The notes under the pieces: model-generated | The model's input: the letters and a program-made list of their open reading frames with translations, nothing else | Told to the model about the DNA's origin: nothing | Databases searched by the model: none | Assembly (NCBI GenBank): GCA_014925825.1 | Contig: JACGCK010000101.1 | Location: forward strand, 62,001-126,000 | Origin: Pholiota molesta | Taxonomy: Eukaryota > Basidiomycota > Agaricomycetes > Agaricales > Strophariaceae | Direction of reading: 5' to 3' | Length of the DNA: 64,000 bases | Program-made: the position numbers and the translations under genes | Part shown: positions 24,618 through 36,796 of the stretch, one piece after another | Layout of the letters: the number at the start of each line of letters is the position of its first letter | Position numbering within the stretch: position 1 is the stretch's first letter

Positions 24618-26758
24618 GAGTTCCGTTCACCATAATCATTTTCGACCGCACCGCCATCACCGCGACACATGTTCGTCATGCCGCACGCAATATGAACAAG
24701 GATATATCACCCATGGACACATAATATACCACCCGGCCGTTTCATATCTCCAACGTTATCTGAACTCTCATCTCGGCGTACGCACTCAATGGTTTCCTGA
24801 CGCTCTCCGCATGTCCCCCGTCGAATTTACATTGCCGCCCGGTCTTTGGTGCGCAGGCAATGCATAAAGCGTATGTGGCATCTCAGCGACCACCCTTTTC
24901 TTTTGTATCTCTCCTCGGTCTCGCTTTTTATTTTTGCATTGCCCGCCTTTCCTCTCTTTACACTCCACTTGCTTTATTCTTACTAACCTCACTGCTCTTT
25001 GGTCGTCGTCGTTGTCGTTTCCATCCTCGCCAGTATAGTCGCACTCACTCATCTGCTTTGGACACCAGTTTCAACACACATCCATCCATCCATCAGCATC
25101 ATTTTCATCTCATTCATATCCATCATCATACCGCATTCCATATATTATAACGTACTGTTTTAACTTTTTACTTGCGCTCAGACATGACACTTTAGCCGTT
25201 CATTATATTCCTCACGGTGTGCATGGTGGCTATCCTACTCTGTACATCTCGACCGTTTTATCTAGGGCTCACCATCATCTCTCTTCTTCATATCTATGTC
25301 TCCTGTCTGCATCGTCGTACAAGAGCTGTCTTCTATCGCTGTGAATATAGTAACCATATCTATCTGCTTATCGAATCTCAATCTGGGATGGATCTTGTCG
25401 CCTTGTCGCAGACAATGTGCTCATTTCGGGTATGCGTGGACATGACATTGACATTGACAGGAACACTCGCGGTGTGGACGCGTTGCCACCTTTCTGGCGC
25501 TGAACGCTTCATGTATTGTGCGTGTCGTTTGTTCTATATATTCCCGGGCTCTTTAATTTTACGAGTGCTTAGGCGCCAAATCATCGTGGTTTGCATGTTC
25601 TCTTGGCTCAGTATGAACACATATATCCCCCTCGTTGTTAGTTTGACTTGGACTCTTCGAAAACTTTGAATCGCAGACGCGTCGACTCAAAATTCAGTTT
25701 CCAGACGCGACGCGCCTGCCGCCGACTCGCGATGACCCACGAATCACGTGCGCGATTTCTTCTGCACCGTGCTGGTCGTGTGCCTTCGTGTGCTCAGTGC
25801 TCACTGCTGGTTCGTTGGCTCTTGCCACCACAGCACCGCCCCCGCCTTCGACTTGGAGAATTTTCATTTCTAATTTGCTTCCGACGCGTGCGAGGGCCCT
25901 TCTGAACCGGAATGTGAAGGAAAGACTGGCGCTTTCGGCACCGACAGGCCTCAATCACTTCACCGCGTCGCGTTTTCGTTTTGCAGAGGCACTCCGTCCG
26001 GATGTCTAGTGAGTTCCTCTCTATTTCTTCATGAGAGAATCGATATTTATAGGCACATTTCGTCACATCAGATTATGGAGTTTGTGTGGAGTTTTTGCAT
26101 AACGGAGGAGGCTCCTGTGGCTCTCTAAATTGGATCAACTATGCGTCTGTAAGTGTCAGTCCTTGAACAACAGCCGCGTCTCTTTCGAGATTCGGCTATT
26201 AATAAAGCGACCAGTAGCTCAGTGGATAAAGCAAGATTTGGTATCATCTGATTTCCTTGCCCCTCTGGTGAGCTTTATCTCTGTCGCTAGCCGAAGAGTG
26301 ATAACCATAGATAACCACAGATAACGCGTCCAACTGCAGCGAAACCCAAGCGAAACCTTCGATTTCTTGCTTGGGTCGATGCTCACGGACTCTGGCGCAC
26401 TTGCGGGGTCGAATTTGAATATCGCTCCGGTTGCTGAGATACATCATCAATGATAGCGCCATTGAATTTTGCAAGCCCCAACAGACGCCTGGGGAATAGT
26501 CTCAGTGCCCGAGCCAACTCCGAGCTTATCTCTTCGACGGCGCGAACCCGTTGCGGATGCCCCGCTCTGATGTATTGAGGGGATGATTACATGGTTTGAT
26601 TGAAGGAGATAAGTGGAGAGACTCTTATAAGTCGACGACAGCCTTCTTTCCCCTCCTTCCCACCCTCTCTCTGCGCTCATCCTAGGCTCCTTGGGTTGGT
26701 CTCGTGCCTCTCGCGCATCGAACGACATCCTGTTGACGCCTAGCGAAGACTGCCTGCC
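24618..26758. other. Long intergenic region, no gene supported
   Basis: 2.1 kb between two genes read in the same direction. A hydrophobic frame of 150 codons at 25217-25669 has no motif and no typical codon pattern. ACGCGT occurs at 25677 and at about 26324, with further CGACGCG-type sites between them. At 26208-26275 there is a tRNA-like A-box (TAGCTCAGTGGATAAAGC) without a matching B-box. Confidence 0.45.
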
Positions 26759-29177
26759 ATGGGGATTCTGAAGAAATTTGAGGTGCCTCACCCGCCAGGG
26801 TTGACGTATAAGGAAATGTTCCTTTCTGTGAGTTGTTCTTGATGAAAATCGTCTGCTAATGCTGATTAGCGAGATCTTAGAACGATGACTTGGTCCCCGT
26901 GCCTGAGTCGCAGTGGACATGGAAAACGATGAACTTCATTTCCTTGTATGTCAATAATTTCCATCTTCGTCCGACCTGTACAGTTTAATAATGTGGCGCT
27001 CACGTTCTTCTCTCCTCAGCTGGGTCGCAGATTCGTTTAATGTGAACACGTATGATCCTATCGGCTTTCTTCCCAAGCGTGAACTAAAATAAATATCCCT
27101 AGCTGGATGATTGCATCTTCCATGGTCCAACTTGGGCTTTCGTGGTGGCAGTCCTGGATCTGTGTCTGGATCGGTTACGGCGTCGTCGCTCCTTTCATCG
27201 CCTTGAACGCCAGGCCCGGTGCAATTTTCCACGTCACCTTCCCTGTCGTAGCACGTACAAGCTTTGGAGTATATGGAAGTCTATGGTGTACTTTCAATCG
27301 CGGAGCAATGGCCTGGTGCGTCACTTACATCAACATCAAAACTTGGCTAATTCTCGCCCAGTGTGTGGTACGGTGTTCAGGCGAGTATTGGCGGTGACTG
27401 CGTCAAGGTTATGCTCCGTGCTATGTGGCCCAGCGTCAATGACATCCGTGAGTGTCTCCCCTTATCCTTCTCACGAAACCTTCTTCATGCACATTTTGTA
27501 CTCACTCAGCGAACCACATGCCCGAGTCGTCCGGAACGAACACCCGCGACTTTATGTGCTTCTTCCTCTTCTGGCTAATCTCGCTTCCGGCCATTTGGTT
27601 CCCCATTCATCAGATGTGAGAAGACGACTTTACCTTGCTGCACTACACGCGCTTACAGTACAGGATATTAGCCGCCACCTATTCACTTTGAAGTTTATCG
27701 TGACGCCGACGGCTGGCTTGGTCTTCTTCATCTGGTGCATCGTAAAAGCTAAGGGTGTCGGACCCATCATCTCCCAACCATCCACTCTGCATGGCTCGGA
27801 CCTCAGCTGGAGCATGCTCGTCAGTCTGATGTCGTGCGTCAGCAACATGGCCACTCTTGTTACGTACGTCTTTTCCGTCTCGTAATTTTTACTGCTATCA
27901 TGTTGGGTTGATGTCGTGTGACCTCGATAGTAATGCTCCGGATTTCGCATCGAGAGCCAAGACTCCCGGCGCAGCGCTGTGGCCACAGTTATTTGCCGTT
28001 CCGCTCTCGTTCTCCGTTGTCAGCTTTATCGGCATCATAGTCAGCTCTTCGTCCCAGGCCATCTACGGCGAGGCCATTTGGTCACCTATTGACCTTTTAG
28101 GAAGGTTCTTAGACGATAGCCCTTCTAGTGCCACCCGATTTGGGGTATGTTTTTATTTCAGTTCTCGGACCTGCCGTCATGAAATTTCTTATCGTCTCGT
28201 CTGTAGGTTTGGTTCATTTCCTTCGCGTTTATCATTGCACAGGTAATTTCATTTCCTTTCGGACGCGCTTTATGTCTATTCACCAGCTTTTCATAGCTTG
28301 GAACGAACATATCTGCCAACTCCATTAGTGCAGGATGTGATCTTACTGCCCTGTTTCCTCGCTTCATTGTAATTACTCGATTTCATTAACTTTCTTCGTG
28401 CAAATGAGACTGACTCAGCCACGCATTCCCATCTAGAATATCCGCCGCGGAGGGTATATCGCTGCTACCGTCGGACTCTGCATACTTCCATGGAATCTTC
28501 TCAAAAGTAGCAACAACTTTACATCCTATCTATCCGCATACTCCGTCTTCCTCAGCTCTATCGCTGGGGTAATGGTAAGGATGGAACTTGGGTTGCCTTT
28601 TTCATCCATGTTTTCTGATATATCTATTTTTAGATTACTGAATACTATGTTATCCGTCGCGGCCACTACAACGTTGCTGATCTATACAAAGCGGAGAAGG
28701 GCACTTGGTATTATTATACATACGGTATCAATTTCCGGTATGCTTTATGTTCTTCCCTCATTAGGTTCAGCTACTTGCGATACTTACACGCTCGATAGTG
28801 CATACGCTGCCTACATCGCGGGTATCCTCATTAATGTAGTTGGCTTCGCCGGTGCAAGTAAGGATCATGATTGTTTTGCTTATCCACACTACAGAGATAC
28901 TCATGTTTCGTCTCCAGCTGGCCGGACTGTGCCCATCGGTGCAACACGTGTCTACGAGATGTCTTTCTTCACCGGTTTCGGTGTGTCAGCGCTCGTGTAC
29001 TATGCCCTAAACCGACTATTCCCGGTTACTGGATTCACGTCCAAGTGGGCGGAAGTAGACGTTTCGAGCTTTGGCACCGAAAATACGGATAGCATCAGCA
29101 TCAGCGAAGCAGCGAGTTCCACTTCCAAGGATGCTACTGCCAAAGATGCTGCTGTCCAAATGGTCTATGATGTATAA
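26759..29177 (+). CDS. NCS1-family nucleobase permease (uracil/allantoin/uridine type)
   Basis: A plasma-membrane, cation-coupled transporter of the Fur4/Dal4/Fui1 branch. The start at 26759 gives [20 protein letters not shown]; many short introns follow. Family blocks are clear: [128 protein letters not shown]-like helix 8 (reads [19 protein letters not shown]), [18 protein letters not shown] and the final helices with [15 protein letters not shown]. The C-terminal tail is Ser/Thr-rich with several Lys residues, a usual target for ubiquitin-mediated turnover in this family. I see no frame break. The exact substrate within uracil, uridine, allantoin or thiamine cannot be decided. Confidence 0.9.
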
Positions 29178-30046
29178 TGTGTTTAATTACTCTGTCTGTC
29201 TCTTTATGACTGCTACTTATATTGAAACGCCATGTACGATTATAGGCTGGTGAGCCCATTTGTAAAGCAACATTTTTGCATTTAGTTTCTTCCTACGAGA
29301 TCCACCCTTCAAAACCAGGCGTCACTGCAACTCGACTTCGGCCGAAGTGCCACATTTTCAACGGTTCATTGACCTTGATAAATTGTTGGATCCGAGCCTA
29401 ACAGGTGCGGTGGTAGATAGATACAACCTTGTGCCACCAGCCAATAGCACGATGTCTAGACGAGATTCGCAGAGTCTTCACTGCGGTCCTACTTGCCTGG
29501 AACTTTCTGCAATAGTGCGGGTGCATTCAGCCCTTCCAGGGCCTTCGAATAGGTATAGAGTAATAAAAATTTGAGGCATATTTACATATAACATATAAGT
29601 AACATCGAAAGGCCTGCTCGATGGTTTGCTTTTTGACTTGCCGAAAGCATTGATAATCAATTAATCTTTCAAGAAAGGCGTCACAGACGTGCCAACCCGA
29701 GGGTTGAATGACCTGTGCCTCGAGATTGTGGCGCATGAAGTTGTTATTTGCAACGAAATGCTGCCTTGCCGTGCGCGATTCCCGTTCTCAAAATATTAGC
29801 GCCGGAATCTGGGCGCCTATTCCTTCTATCAGTTGTACTGACGTCATGACGCTACGTCATTGCTTCCTCAGCGCTCTCAGCGCCAGCAATCAAGCGCTCA
29901 GCGCTCAGCGTCCGCATCGGTCAAATCCATTTCATCCAAGAAATACACTGGTTACATTTATTACCTATTCTATAAAAATTTGTGGATTAGATGCATACGC
30001 ATATTCAAGATTCCGTTGTTCCCATCTTCGTCGTATCGTATATTTC
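29178..30046. other. Intergenic between convergent genes, with palindrome cluster
   Basis: The permease and PFK2 genes end toward each other here. At 29839-29846 there is the CRE palindrome TGACGTCA, followed at 29853-29860 by a second TACGTCAT. At 29868-29925 there are repeated AGCGCT/AGCGCC units. No open frame of note. Confidence 0.5.
29839..29846. promoter_or_regulatory. CRE/ATF-type palindrome
   Basis: TGACGTCA exactly, with a half-site 7 bases on. The location between two gene 3' ends is unusual for a promoter element, so this is a sequence match only. Confidence 0.3.
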
Positions 30047-32268
30047 CTAGTCAGATCGGACGTTGATAACCGGCGTCGTGTCCGCCGACTCGGAAGGCAA
30101 GCACGCCTCTTGCATCTCCTGATGCTTAGCCACCTCACGCGCCTGCGCCTCAGACGCCGCTTCATCGTTCTCCTCGACCGAGACTTTCCGCTTCCCCTTC
30201 GTGCTCTCCGCGTAGTTCTCGTAGAAATTATTCGCGTCCTTGACATCCATCATGTCCCCGCCCTCCCCTCGTCTCCCGGGCCCGTCCCAGAAATGGAACG
30301 CGTGGCTGTGGACGCCGTACGATGCAGGGACGACTTCGAGGAGATCGCCGCGTGCGATCTCTATAGCTGGGATCTCCGAAGCGGGTAGACCGATCAGGTA
30401 TGCGAGCAGGCAACGGATAACAGACGCGTGGCCGATGATAAGAAGATCCTCCTGCTCGCGTTCGAGTTCAATAAGAACAGGCTCCAGTCTCACTGAAAAA
30501 GAGATGGTTGTGAATTTCAGCGATCAGATGTCATGGAAGTAAAACATACCACTGAGGTCGTGGTAGCTTTCTGCTCTTGGCGCTCGATAGGAATATGGAT
30601 CTTTGGTGAAGCGATCCCAGTCTTGGGGGTAGTACTTCTTCGCTTGCTCCGGGCTCAGCCCGTCCCAAATTCCAGGATTGATCTCCAACATCTGCGGTTT
30701 CTCCACCACCTTGATAGCGGAAGGCATCGGGGGCGCCTTCTTATAACTGAGGCTAGATCCCGTTAGCAGCGAAAATTCCGGATCGTCAGGCGACATCACG
30801 GCATCGAACGAATCTGCAGAAAGCACAGAGTGGTGCGCCAGAGAGGACGGCGGAGTGGGTTGGCTGGGTGGCGCAGAATTCGTAGTCGCCACGAAGGGCC
30901 ATGCTGTATGGTGGGCCCTTCTACGCGTGGACGTCCAGATCTAGGGAGATGTCTACGGACGTGATCGATGTCGATAGCATAATCGTACATACCACAAGCT
31001 TTCGCCCTTCCGGATTGATGCCTCGCTGTTCTAGGCTCTTTGCTCGTCTTTCAAGAACGAAATCTTTCAGCTTTTCGGCATAATCCCACCCAGCAGGGGA
31101 CAAATCAGAGTCGGCCTTGTAGGAGTGCTCAATCAAAGATTGGCCAGACTGTTTGAAGTCAGCATACATTTATCCGTATAACCATGCAACGAACCCTGGC
31201 GAAATAAATCGTACGGAATTTATTGTGGATGTTCATCAGGAAGAAAACGATTCGCGACTGGTTAATGGGTCAGCATAGTATGGGATGGACGATAGGCAAT
31301 GTTATTTACCTGGAGATATCCTTGAATATTCTGGGAAAATAATTTAATGAAAAGTACGCGATACCATATCACTGGTGGCTTACGTTCAGAATGATCTTCT
31401 CTCCGACCTAGAAATGGCAAGGGCATTGAAAAGTTAGAAGAAAAAGTAACGATAATGTGCTTACGTTGATGATCTTAATGTAGGGCCATGTTCGTTCCTC
31501 GAGGGGCTCATAATATTTCTCATGACCGTGAATACGCGCATAGTAATCTTGGACTGCCTTCTCTGGATCCCAATTCTTATACTGAGGTAAACGTGAGTTT
31601 GTATTTCCCCAGAACCGGGAAGATGGCAGGAGAATAACGCACATCCGGAGAAGAGATTTTGACGCTACGAATGTTGATTTCGATGATCTCTTTGTTATCG
31701 CAGAGCGATTCTTCAAAACATAAATATAGTGTCAGAAGATAACACATTGGTAGTAGTCATAAGTAGGCTTCATACCGAGCATCACGACATGGATTCCAGC
31801 CTTGTCAAACTTCTCTGCGAGGGCGTGGCGCGCCGCCCGGGTACCGTTATTGGCGTCATAGATAACGACCTGCCCGCCGCTCTCGAAGTAGTCCCAGATC
31901 AGCTGCTCACACCCATCTGAGACTTTCTTTCGCAACGCCATCGTTTCGGGACTCTTCTCACCTTCTTGCAAGATATCACGTTAGTGAAGATCAAGAACGG
32001 GGAGCGGCGGAAGTGAATGGCTGCCAGGGAACGGGCCGCTCACCAAGCGTGAAGTAATCGGGCGGCAGTTTCTGGGCTCCTCCTATCGTCTTGCGCCGAT
32101 AGTCGCCGAGCGATACGACCTGTGTCTTGACCCCATCCATCGTAGATATCGTTCTAGAGCGCGCGATATGTGCGTTTTGCCTCTTGCCGGAAGACCGATG
32201 GTGACGACTAGAATCTTTCCGGCATGGAAGAGGAGTCCTGAAGCGGTTGTGTAAAGTGGGGCAACCAT
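30047..32268 (-). CDS. 6-phosphofructo-2-kinase with degenerate bisphosphatase domain
   Basis: Makes fructose 2,6-bisphosphate, the main activator of glycolysis. Around ten exons. The N-terminal kinase half has the P-loop VVTIGLPARGKTHISRALER, DYRRKTIGGAQ, VVIYDANNGTRAARH and MLESLCDNKEIIEINI. The C-terminal half is a histidine-phosphatase fold, but the catalytic RHGE is RSGQS (IYFARSGQSLIEHSY): the phosphohistidine residue is Ser. The second His (GHASVIRC) remains. An insert of about 70 residues, rich in Ser and Pro, splits this half after RRAHHTAWPF. Budding-yeast Pfk26 is a known case with Ser at that His and kinase activity only. At 32131-32134 (CCCC on +) one base is missing between RYLRWMG and VKTQVV, so the exon 1 frame breaks there. 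The ATG at 32268 is the best visible start, but an upstream exon cannot be excluded. Confidence 0.88.
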
Positions 32269-32593
32269 CCAGAATATCGAGCTCTGGGGCTTTCTCTAGA
32301 TTGGCGAGTAGATCGTCGCAGCCTTTGGGATGCGTAGGATGTGGGTAATGTGGTGGTTGGCGTACAAGGGACCAAGGTTATTGATCACGACGCTAGGAGT
32401 TACAAACGGCTTGAAATGAGATAATTACGTAAGTCTCGATAAGATACGGAGGTGGATTAAGAACAGTAAATAAGATAGTCGAGAACATTATGGGTAGGAC
32501 AATCCAAAACGAGCAAAGCATGTACACAAAGTGAGTAACAACAATATAGAGAATATGATATGAAGGATGAGAAAATGCAACGGAATTGACATG
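32269..32593. other. Intergenic, PFK2 promoter and Aly/REF 3' end
   Basis: A short gap between two genes read in the same direction. A minus-strand frame that reads CDDLLANLEKAPELDI overlaps it, but it does not join the PFK2 frame cleanly. Confidence 0.45.
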
Positions 32594-33540
32594 CTACAGA
32601 CCCAAATAGTCTGGCGCAGAGGCTCGATAATCTTCCATTTCTTTGTCCAGATCAGCCACAGTAGTAACTTGTCGTTGTTGCTTCTTCAGCCGTTTCGGGC
32701 CCTTCTTGGCTTTAAATCTTCGTGGAGGAATGGGTGCTTCTTTGACTGCAGCTGTTGGTAATGGTTTCGGCGGCGCTGCAGGTTTTAGTTGGACATGTTG
32801 TCGAGGGCCGCTAGAACAGACGATCAGCAACGTTCCACAGAGCGCGATGGTCCAGCAATTCTTACGTAGGGACGGGGGTGTTATTTTGCGAAGGGCAGCT
32901 GCAGTGGTTTGGGTGGGTGGGGGCGCCAAACGGTCGAAAAGTGTGGGAGTTGGGGGAACTGCCTGTGGCCGAGCCGTTGGCATGTCGGAGTCTACCATGA
33001 TTTCAATTTTTATTCCTCGACCTATCGCATAGCTAGTCAGGCTATCGAGTCTCGACATTCAAGAGGAAAATACAGATACTCACGTCCATCGACTACCCTT
33101 CCATTATACTTCGCTCGCGCCACTAAAGCATCACCGGGCCGTTGAAACCACACTACAGCCATGCCTTTCGATTTTCCCTGCGAGTTGTACACCAGAAAAG
33201 ATTCCCTCACAGGGCCGATAGTTTTGGTGAACAGTTCCTATATGATGGGACATGATTCATGAAACACAAAATGAACTTTTGATTGAATGACGAGACATAA
33301 TTGGGCGCTTACCTCCACTTCTTTCTCCCCAACATCGAACGGTAGCCTGCTGAGAAAGATTCTACTCCCTGAATCCGCTGGAGCCTTCCCTTTCAAGAGA
33401 GATGTTTGAGTGGGCGTTACAGGCGCGTTGGGTCGCCAGGCTGGCGCGGCATGTCCTGCTTGATTTCCTAGCAATCGTTGCTTCGGCCCGTGGAAATCGT
33501 TGGATCTAGCGTACGGCGCTGGTATTTGTTGCGTTTTCAT
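32594..33540 (-). CDS. Aly/REF (Yra1) mRNA export factor
   Basis: An adaptor that couples TREX to the export receptor in the nucleus. The start at 33540 gives MKTQQIPAPYARSNDFHGPK, then the Arg/Gly/Pro-rich N-terminus. An RRM follows across intron 1: RIFLSRLPFDVGEKEVE / ELFTKTIGPVRESFLVY...KGMAVVWFQRPGDALVA...YNGRVVDG (RNP-2 and RNP-1 like). After intron 2 comes GRRGIKIEIMVDSDMP. The C-terminus has the basic run RRFKAKKGPKRLKKQ and the conserved end TVADLDKEMEDYRAS. A third canonical intron (gtaag...ctgat...ctag, 55 nt, 32865-32811) would shift the frame; reading through it stays open but inserts an odd hydrophobic stretch. One base may therefore be missing at about 32866, or the intron is retained. 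Confidence 0.87.
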
Positions 33541-34601
33541 TGGGTTTCTTGAGCTTTAAGAGGGAATAAGGAAGAGAAAGGGATTTTCGAGGAGCACAGA
33601 GCTGAGAGAAACAAAGAAACAAAGACGGGTTCGTGCAATCCATAGGAAGACGTTGGTAAACAATCGACAACAACGCGCTGCGCTGGGTTCGAGTCAAGTT
33701 CGAGTCATCCTCTGTCATCCTCTTTCTTGACCGCTAGGTCTTCAAGTCGTATGTTGGACGCCTTAGGATCAAGGGCAATAAACCCATTGCAGTGTTATCT
33801 CTAATAATTGCAACTCTGGAAGAAAAAAGACAGATGACTGGCGGTTCAAAGCTGAAGCAGAGTTTATGTTCCAGCCGAAGGTGTGTAGAATAGAATGTGA
33901 ATAAAAAACCTAATTTTCGGATTCTAGTGGCTTTAAACTTTGAAATGAAGCTATAATTGTTATCGAACTTATCGAACCCTGTTTCAGTTTTTTCCAAGAC
34001 GAAGTCTGGACAAAATCTGACAAAATGTACCCCTTCTTTCTCAGTAAGCAGCTTCATGTCATTCGTCGGCCGTTCAGAGGTTTCCATAATTGACCACCGG
34101 AGTTCCGACGTTAGTTACGGTCCCTGCGGATGAATCTCGGGTAATCATCAAGTCGGTGGGAAGGTCTGGGCTGAGATATGAAGCTTATATGAAGGGTATT
34201 TAAGCACCCCTTCTGCTTAGGACACCCAACTTTTAAAATTTCGCCCCTATTTTGATCTTATCAGCACTAGTTATGCTTCCGCAGCCCCATTATCTGTAAA
34301 CCCTTGACCTCGAGGCATATCACAGGTTCTTGACAAAAGATACGATGCGAGTTGCAACGTAAAGCGTCGCAAACGTTCACGCGTGCACGCGCTCACGTAT
34401 CCTTCGTCCGGATCCTGAAAATTTATGTCGCAGAGGCATGGATTACCGTGCGGCGTGATCCCCGCTTCCACGATTCCGGAAGAAAATATGGAACAATGGA
34501 ACAGCTTTTAAACTCAGGGTGAGCTGGAAAATGCTTTCCCTTAAGCGACTTTCTCTTGTCTTGTCCGTCTCTCTTCGCTCTCATCTGCAACGCTCTGGAC
34601 A
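33541..34601. other. Divergent promoter region, Aly/REF and MFS 2
   Basis: About 1 kb between two outward-facing genes. Frames inside are short and unconvincing. Confidence 0.5.
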
Positions 34602-36796
34602 ATGTCTTTTGACTTGGGCGCGACGAACCTTTCGACATTGGCTGTTCTCGGCGTCCAACACGACTACGACAATGGTCCGGGCTCCGGGGATAGCATGCAT
34701 CCTGCTAAACCAACAACGGGAATCCCCAAGATGGATTCATATGAACTTCGTCCGATCCCAGCATACTTCACAACAGAGATATCCAGACGACCCTCCACAT
34801 TAACTCGCAAAGACTCCGATGTTACCACTTCTAAGGACGCCGTTTACTTGGATACGTTTGCCGCTGACGACGATAACTTTCCTCCTGACAACACCGGAAT
34901 GAGCTCTGACAGATCTACTAAAACTCTCCCCTCGAATGCGTCTGTGTCTGAAGGTTCACCAGCGGGACGCCTGTCCAAACAGCAAAAGCGGACCAGCATG
35001 ATTCATTTTTTGGCTTTATGCTTGAGCGTTTGGCTTATGGGCTGGAACGATGGCACACTCGGACCTATGCTTCCACGAATTCAGAGCCAGTACCGGGTAT
35101 GCTATATTGGAATTTCAGAAGGCTTCAATTTGCTGATTCACCATAGATTGGTTACACGATCGTATCCATGATATTTATCGGAAATTGTGCTGTGAGTATC
35201 TACCTACGTTCGTAGTTTTTGTTTTCTGACACCATTCAAAGGGTTATGTTACTGGAGCCGCATTGAACATATGGTTCAATGAGCGCTTCGGCCTTGGGAA
35301 GGTGAGATCCCTTGCTTTGTGCTGATGGCTATTATTCACCACACTGCCTTGGCGTAGACAGTCGTCGGCGGCGCTTTATGTCAATTAGCTGGCTATCTGA
35401 TCATGCTTTCGGGTCCTCCTTTCGGTCTAATTATTTGTGCCTACGTGACAATTGGCTTTGGGATGTCTATTCAAGTAAGTCAATAAATATATCGGCGAGG
35501 CATTATCTTTTGACTGTTTCTTCACATAGAATGCGCAGGCGAACGGTTTCGTCGGTAGTCTCAACCAACATATGACGCTTAAACTGGGATTGATGCATGC
35601 CTCATACGGTATGTCGACGACTCTCTCTTGATAGGGATATGTCCATTTGAACATCTATAAACTACTTCCTAGGTTTGGGAGCATTCATCTCTCCGTTCTC
35701 GTCTACTTATTTTTCGAACTTGATTGGCCGTCGATGGGCTTTCCACTTCATCATCTCTGCTTGTTTATCATTATTAAACATCCTGGTCTTGCTTTACGTG
35801 TTCCGCTTCCGGCGCCAAGAAGGTAGAGCCCAAATCATTGAGGCGGGTGATATCAAGATACTGATAGGCCTACTACAGATCTCCTAGCGGAGGCTGGACA
35901 AGAGCCCGTCGTGGATACAGCTGGGCAACTCGATGGAAGCACATATAAACAGATATTCCACTTGAAAGCAATGCCTCTGTTGATAGCATTTGCTCTCATT
36001 TACATTGGGGTAGAAGTAACACTTGGAGGTATGCGAAACGTCTCTTCACCTCTCGAATTTTCTAATTGGAGGTATAGGCTGGATTGTGACCTTCATCATC
36101 CGAGAACGTCACGGAGGGCCCACCGCAGGATATATTTCCTCAGGTTTCTTCGGCGGTATGTCTTCCTCAACACCTGAAGTGATTTTTTGATTCATAAATT
36201 GCTCAGGTCTTATGACTGGCCGTGTTTGTTTGATCTGGCTCAATCAGATGGTTGGCGAAAAGAGAATCATTTTTATATATTCAGTCATCGCCATTGCGTA
36301 AGTGTAGTAGCCTTTATGGTGAAAGCAGTCCAGCTAATCAAACCTACTACACCCCCAGACTAGAGCTCACGATCTGGTTTGTGCCTTCCATCATCGGCAA
36401 TGCTGTCGCCGTAAGACATGGCCCCTTTTTTCCACTTCGATGTTTTTCTTATACTTCGAAATATAGGTATCTATGATTGGAGTGGTCATGGGCCCTATGT
36501 TCCCGCTTCTCGTATCACATATGACCCATATCCTGCCTCGCTGGCTCCTTACTGGTTGTGTTGGCCTCGTCGCAGGCATAGGCATGGCCGGATCTGCAGC
36601 GCTTCCGTTCATAACTGGACTCTTGGCGTCGAAATACGGAATAGGCGCTCTGCAGCCTCTGTAAGTCCATCACATATTCTCTCTCATTAATAACGGCGTC
36701 GTTAATGAGCTATGTCCGCACAGCATGGTTTCAATGATGGTGTGTATGCTGGTGCTGTGGGCCCTTGTACCCAGCAACACGAGAAGAGCGGATTGA
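34602..36796 (+). CDS. MFS transporter 2, paralogue of the gene at 5341
   Basis: A long hydrophilic N-terminus of about 130 residues, rich in Ser, Thr and Asp, precedes helix 1 and the signature WNDGTLGPMLPRIQSQYR. Later exons read YTIVSMIFIGNCA, GYVTGAALNIWFNERFGLGK, a helix pair with LAGYLIMLSGPPFGLI, NAQANGFVGSLNQH, LGAFISPFSSTYF, ALIYIGVEVTLGG, WIVTFIIRERHGGPTAGYIS, LELTIWFVPSIIGNAVA and MIGVVMGPMFPLLVSHMTH; the last exon gives MVSMMVCMLVLWALVPSN and stops at 36794-36796. There is an extra intron after NAVA that the first copy lacks. Its position at the start of the P450/ADH/FMO stretch makes it a candidate exporter or importer for that pathway; this is inference. Confidence 0.88.

Noticed and set aside
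25217..25669. 150-codon hydrophobic frame
   Set aside because: No family motif, no splice partner, and its composition matches the AT-rich spacer around it.
26208..26275. tRNA-like sequence TAGCTCAGTGGATAAAGC
   Set aside because: Has an A-box and weak acceptor pairing, but no B-box or anticodon arm; at most a relic.
32271..32340. Minus-strand coding-like phrase DDLLANLEKAPELDI before PFK2
   Set aside because: Cannot be joined to the P-loop frame by a splice or a single-base change, so not added to the gene.
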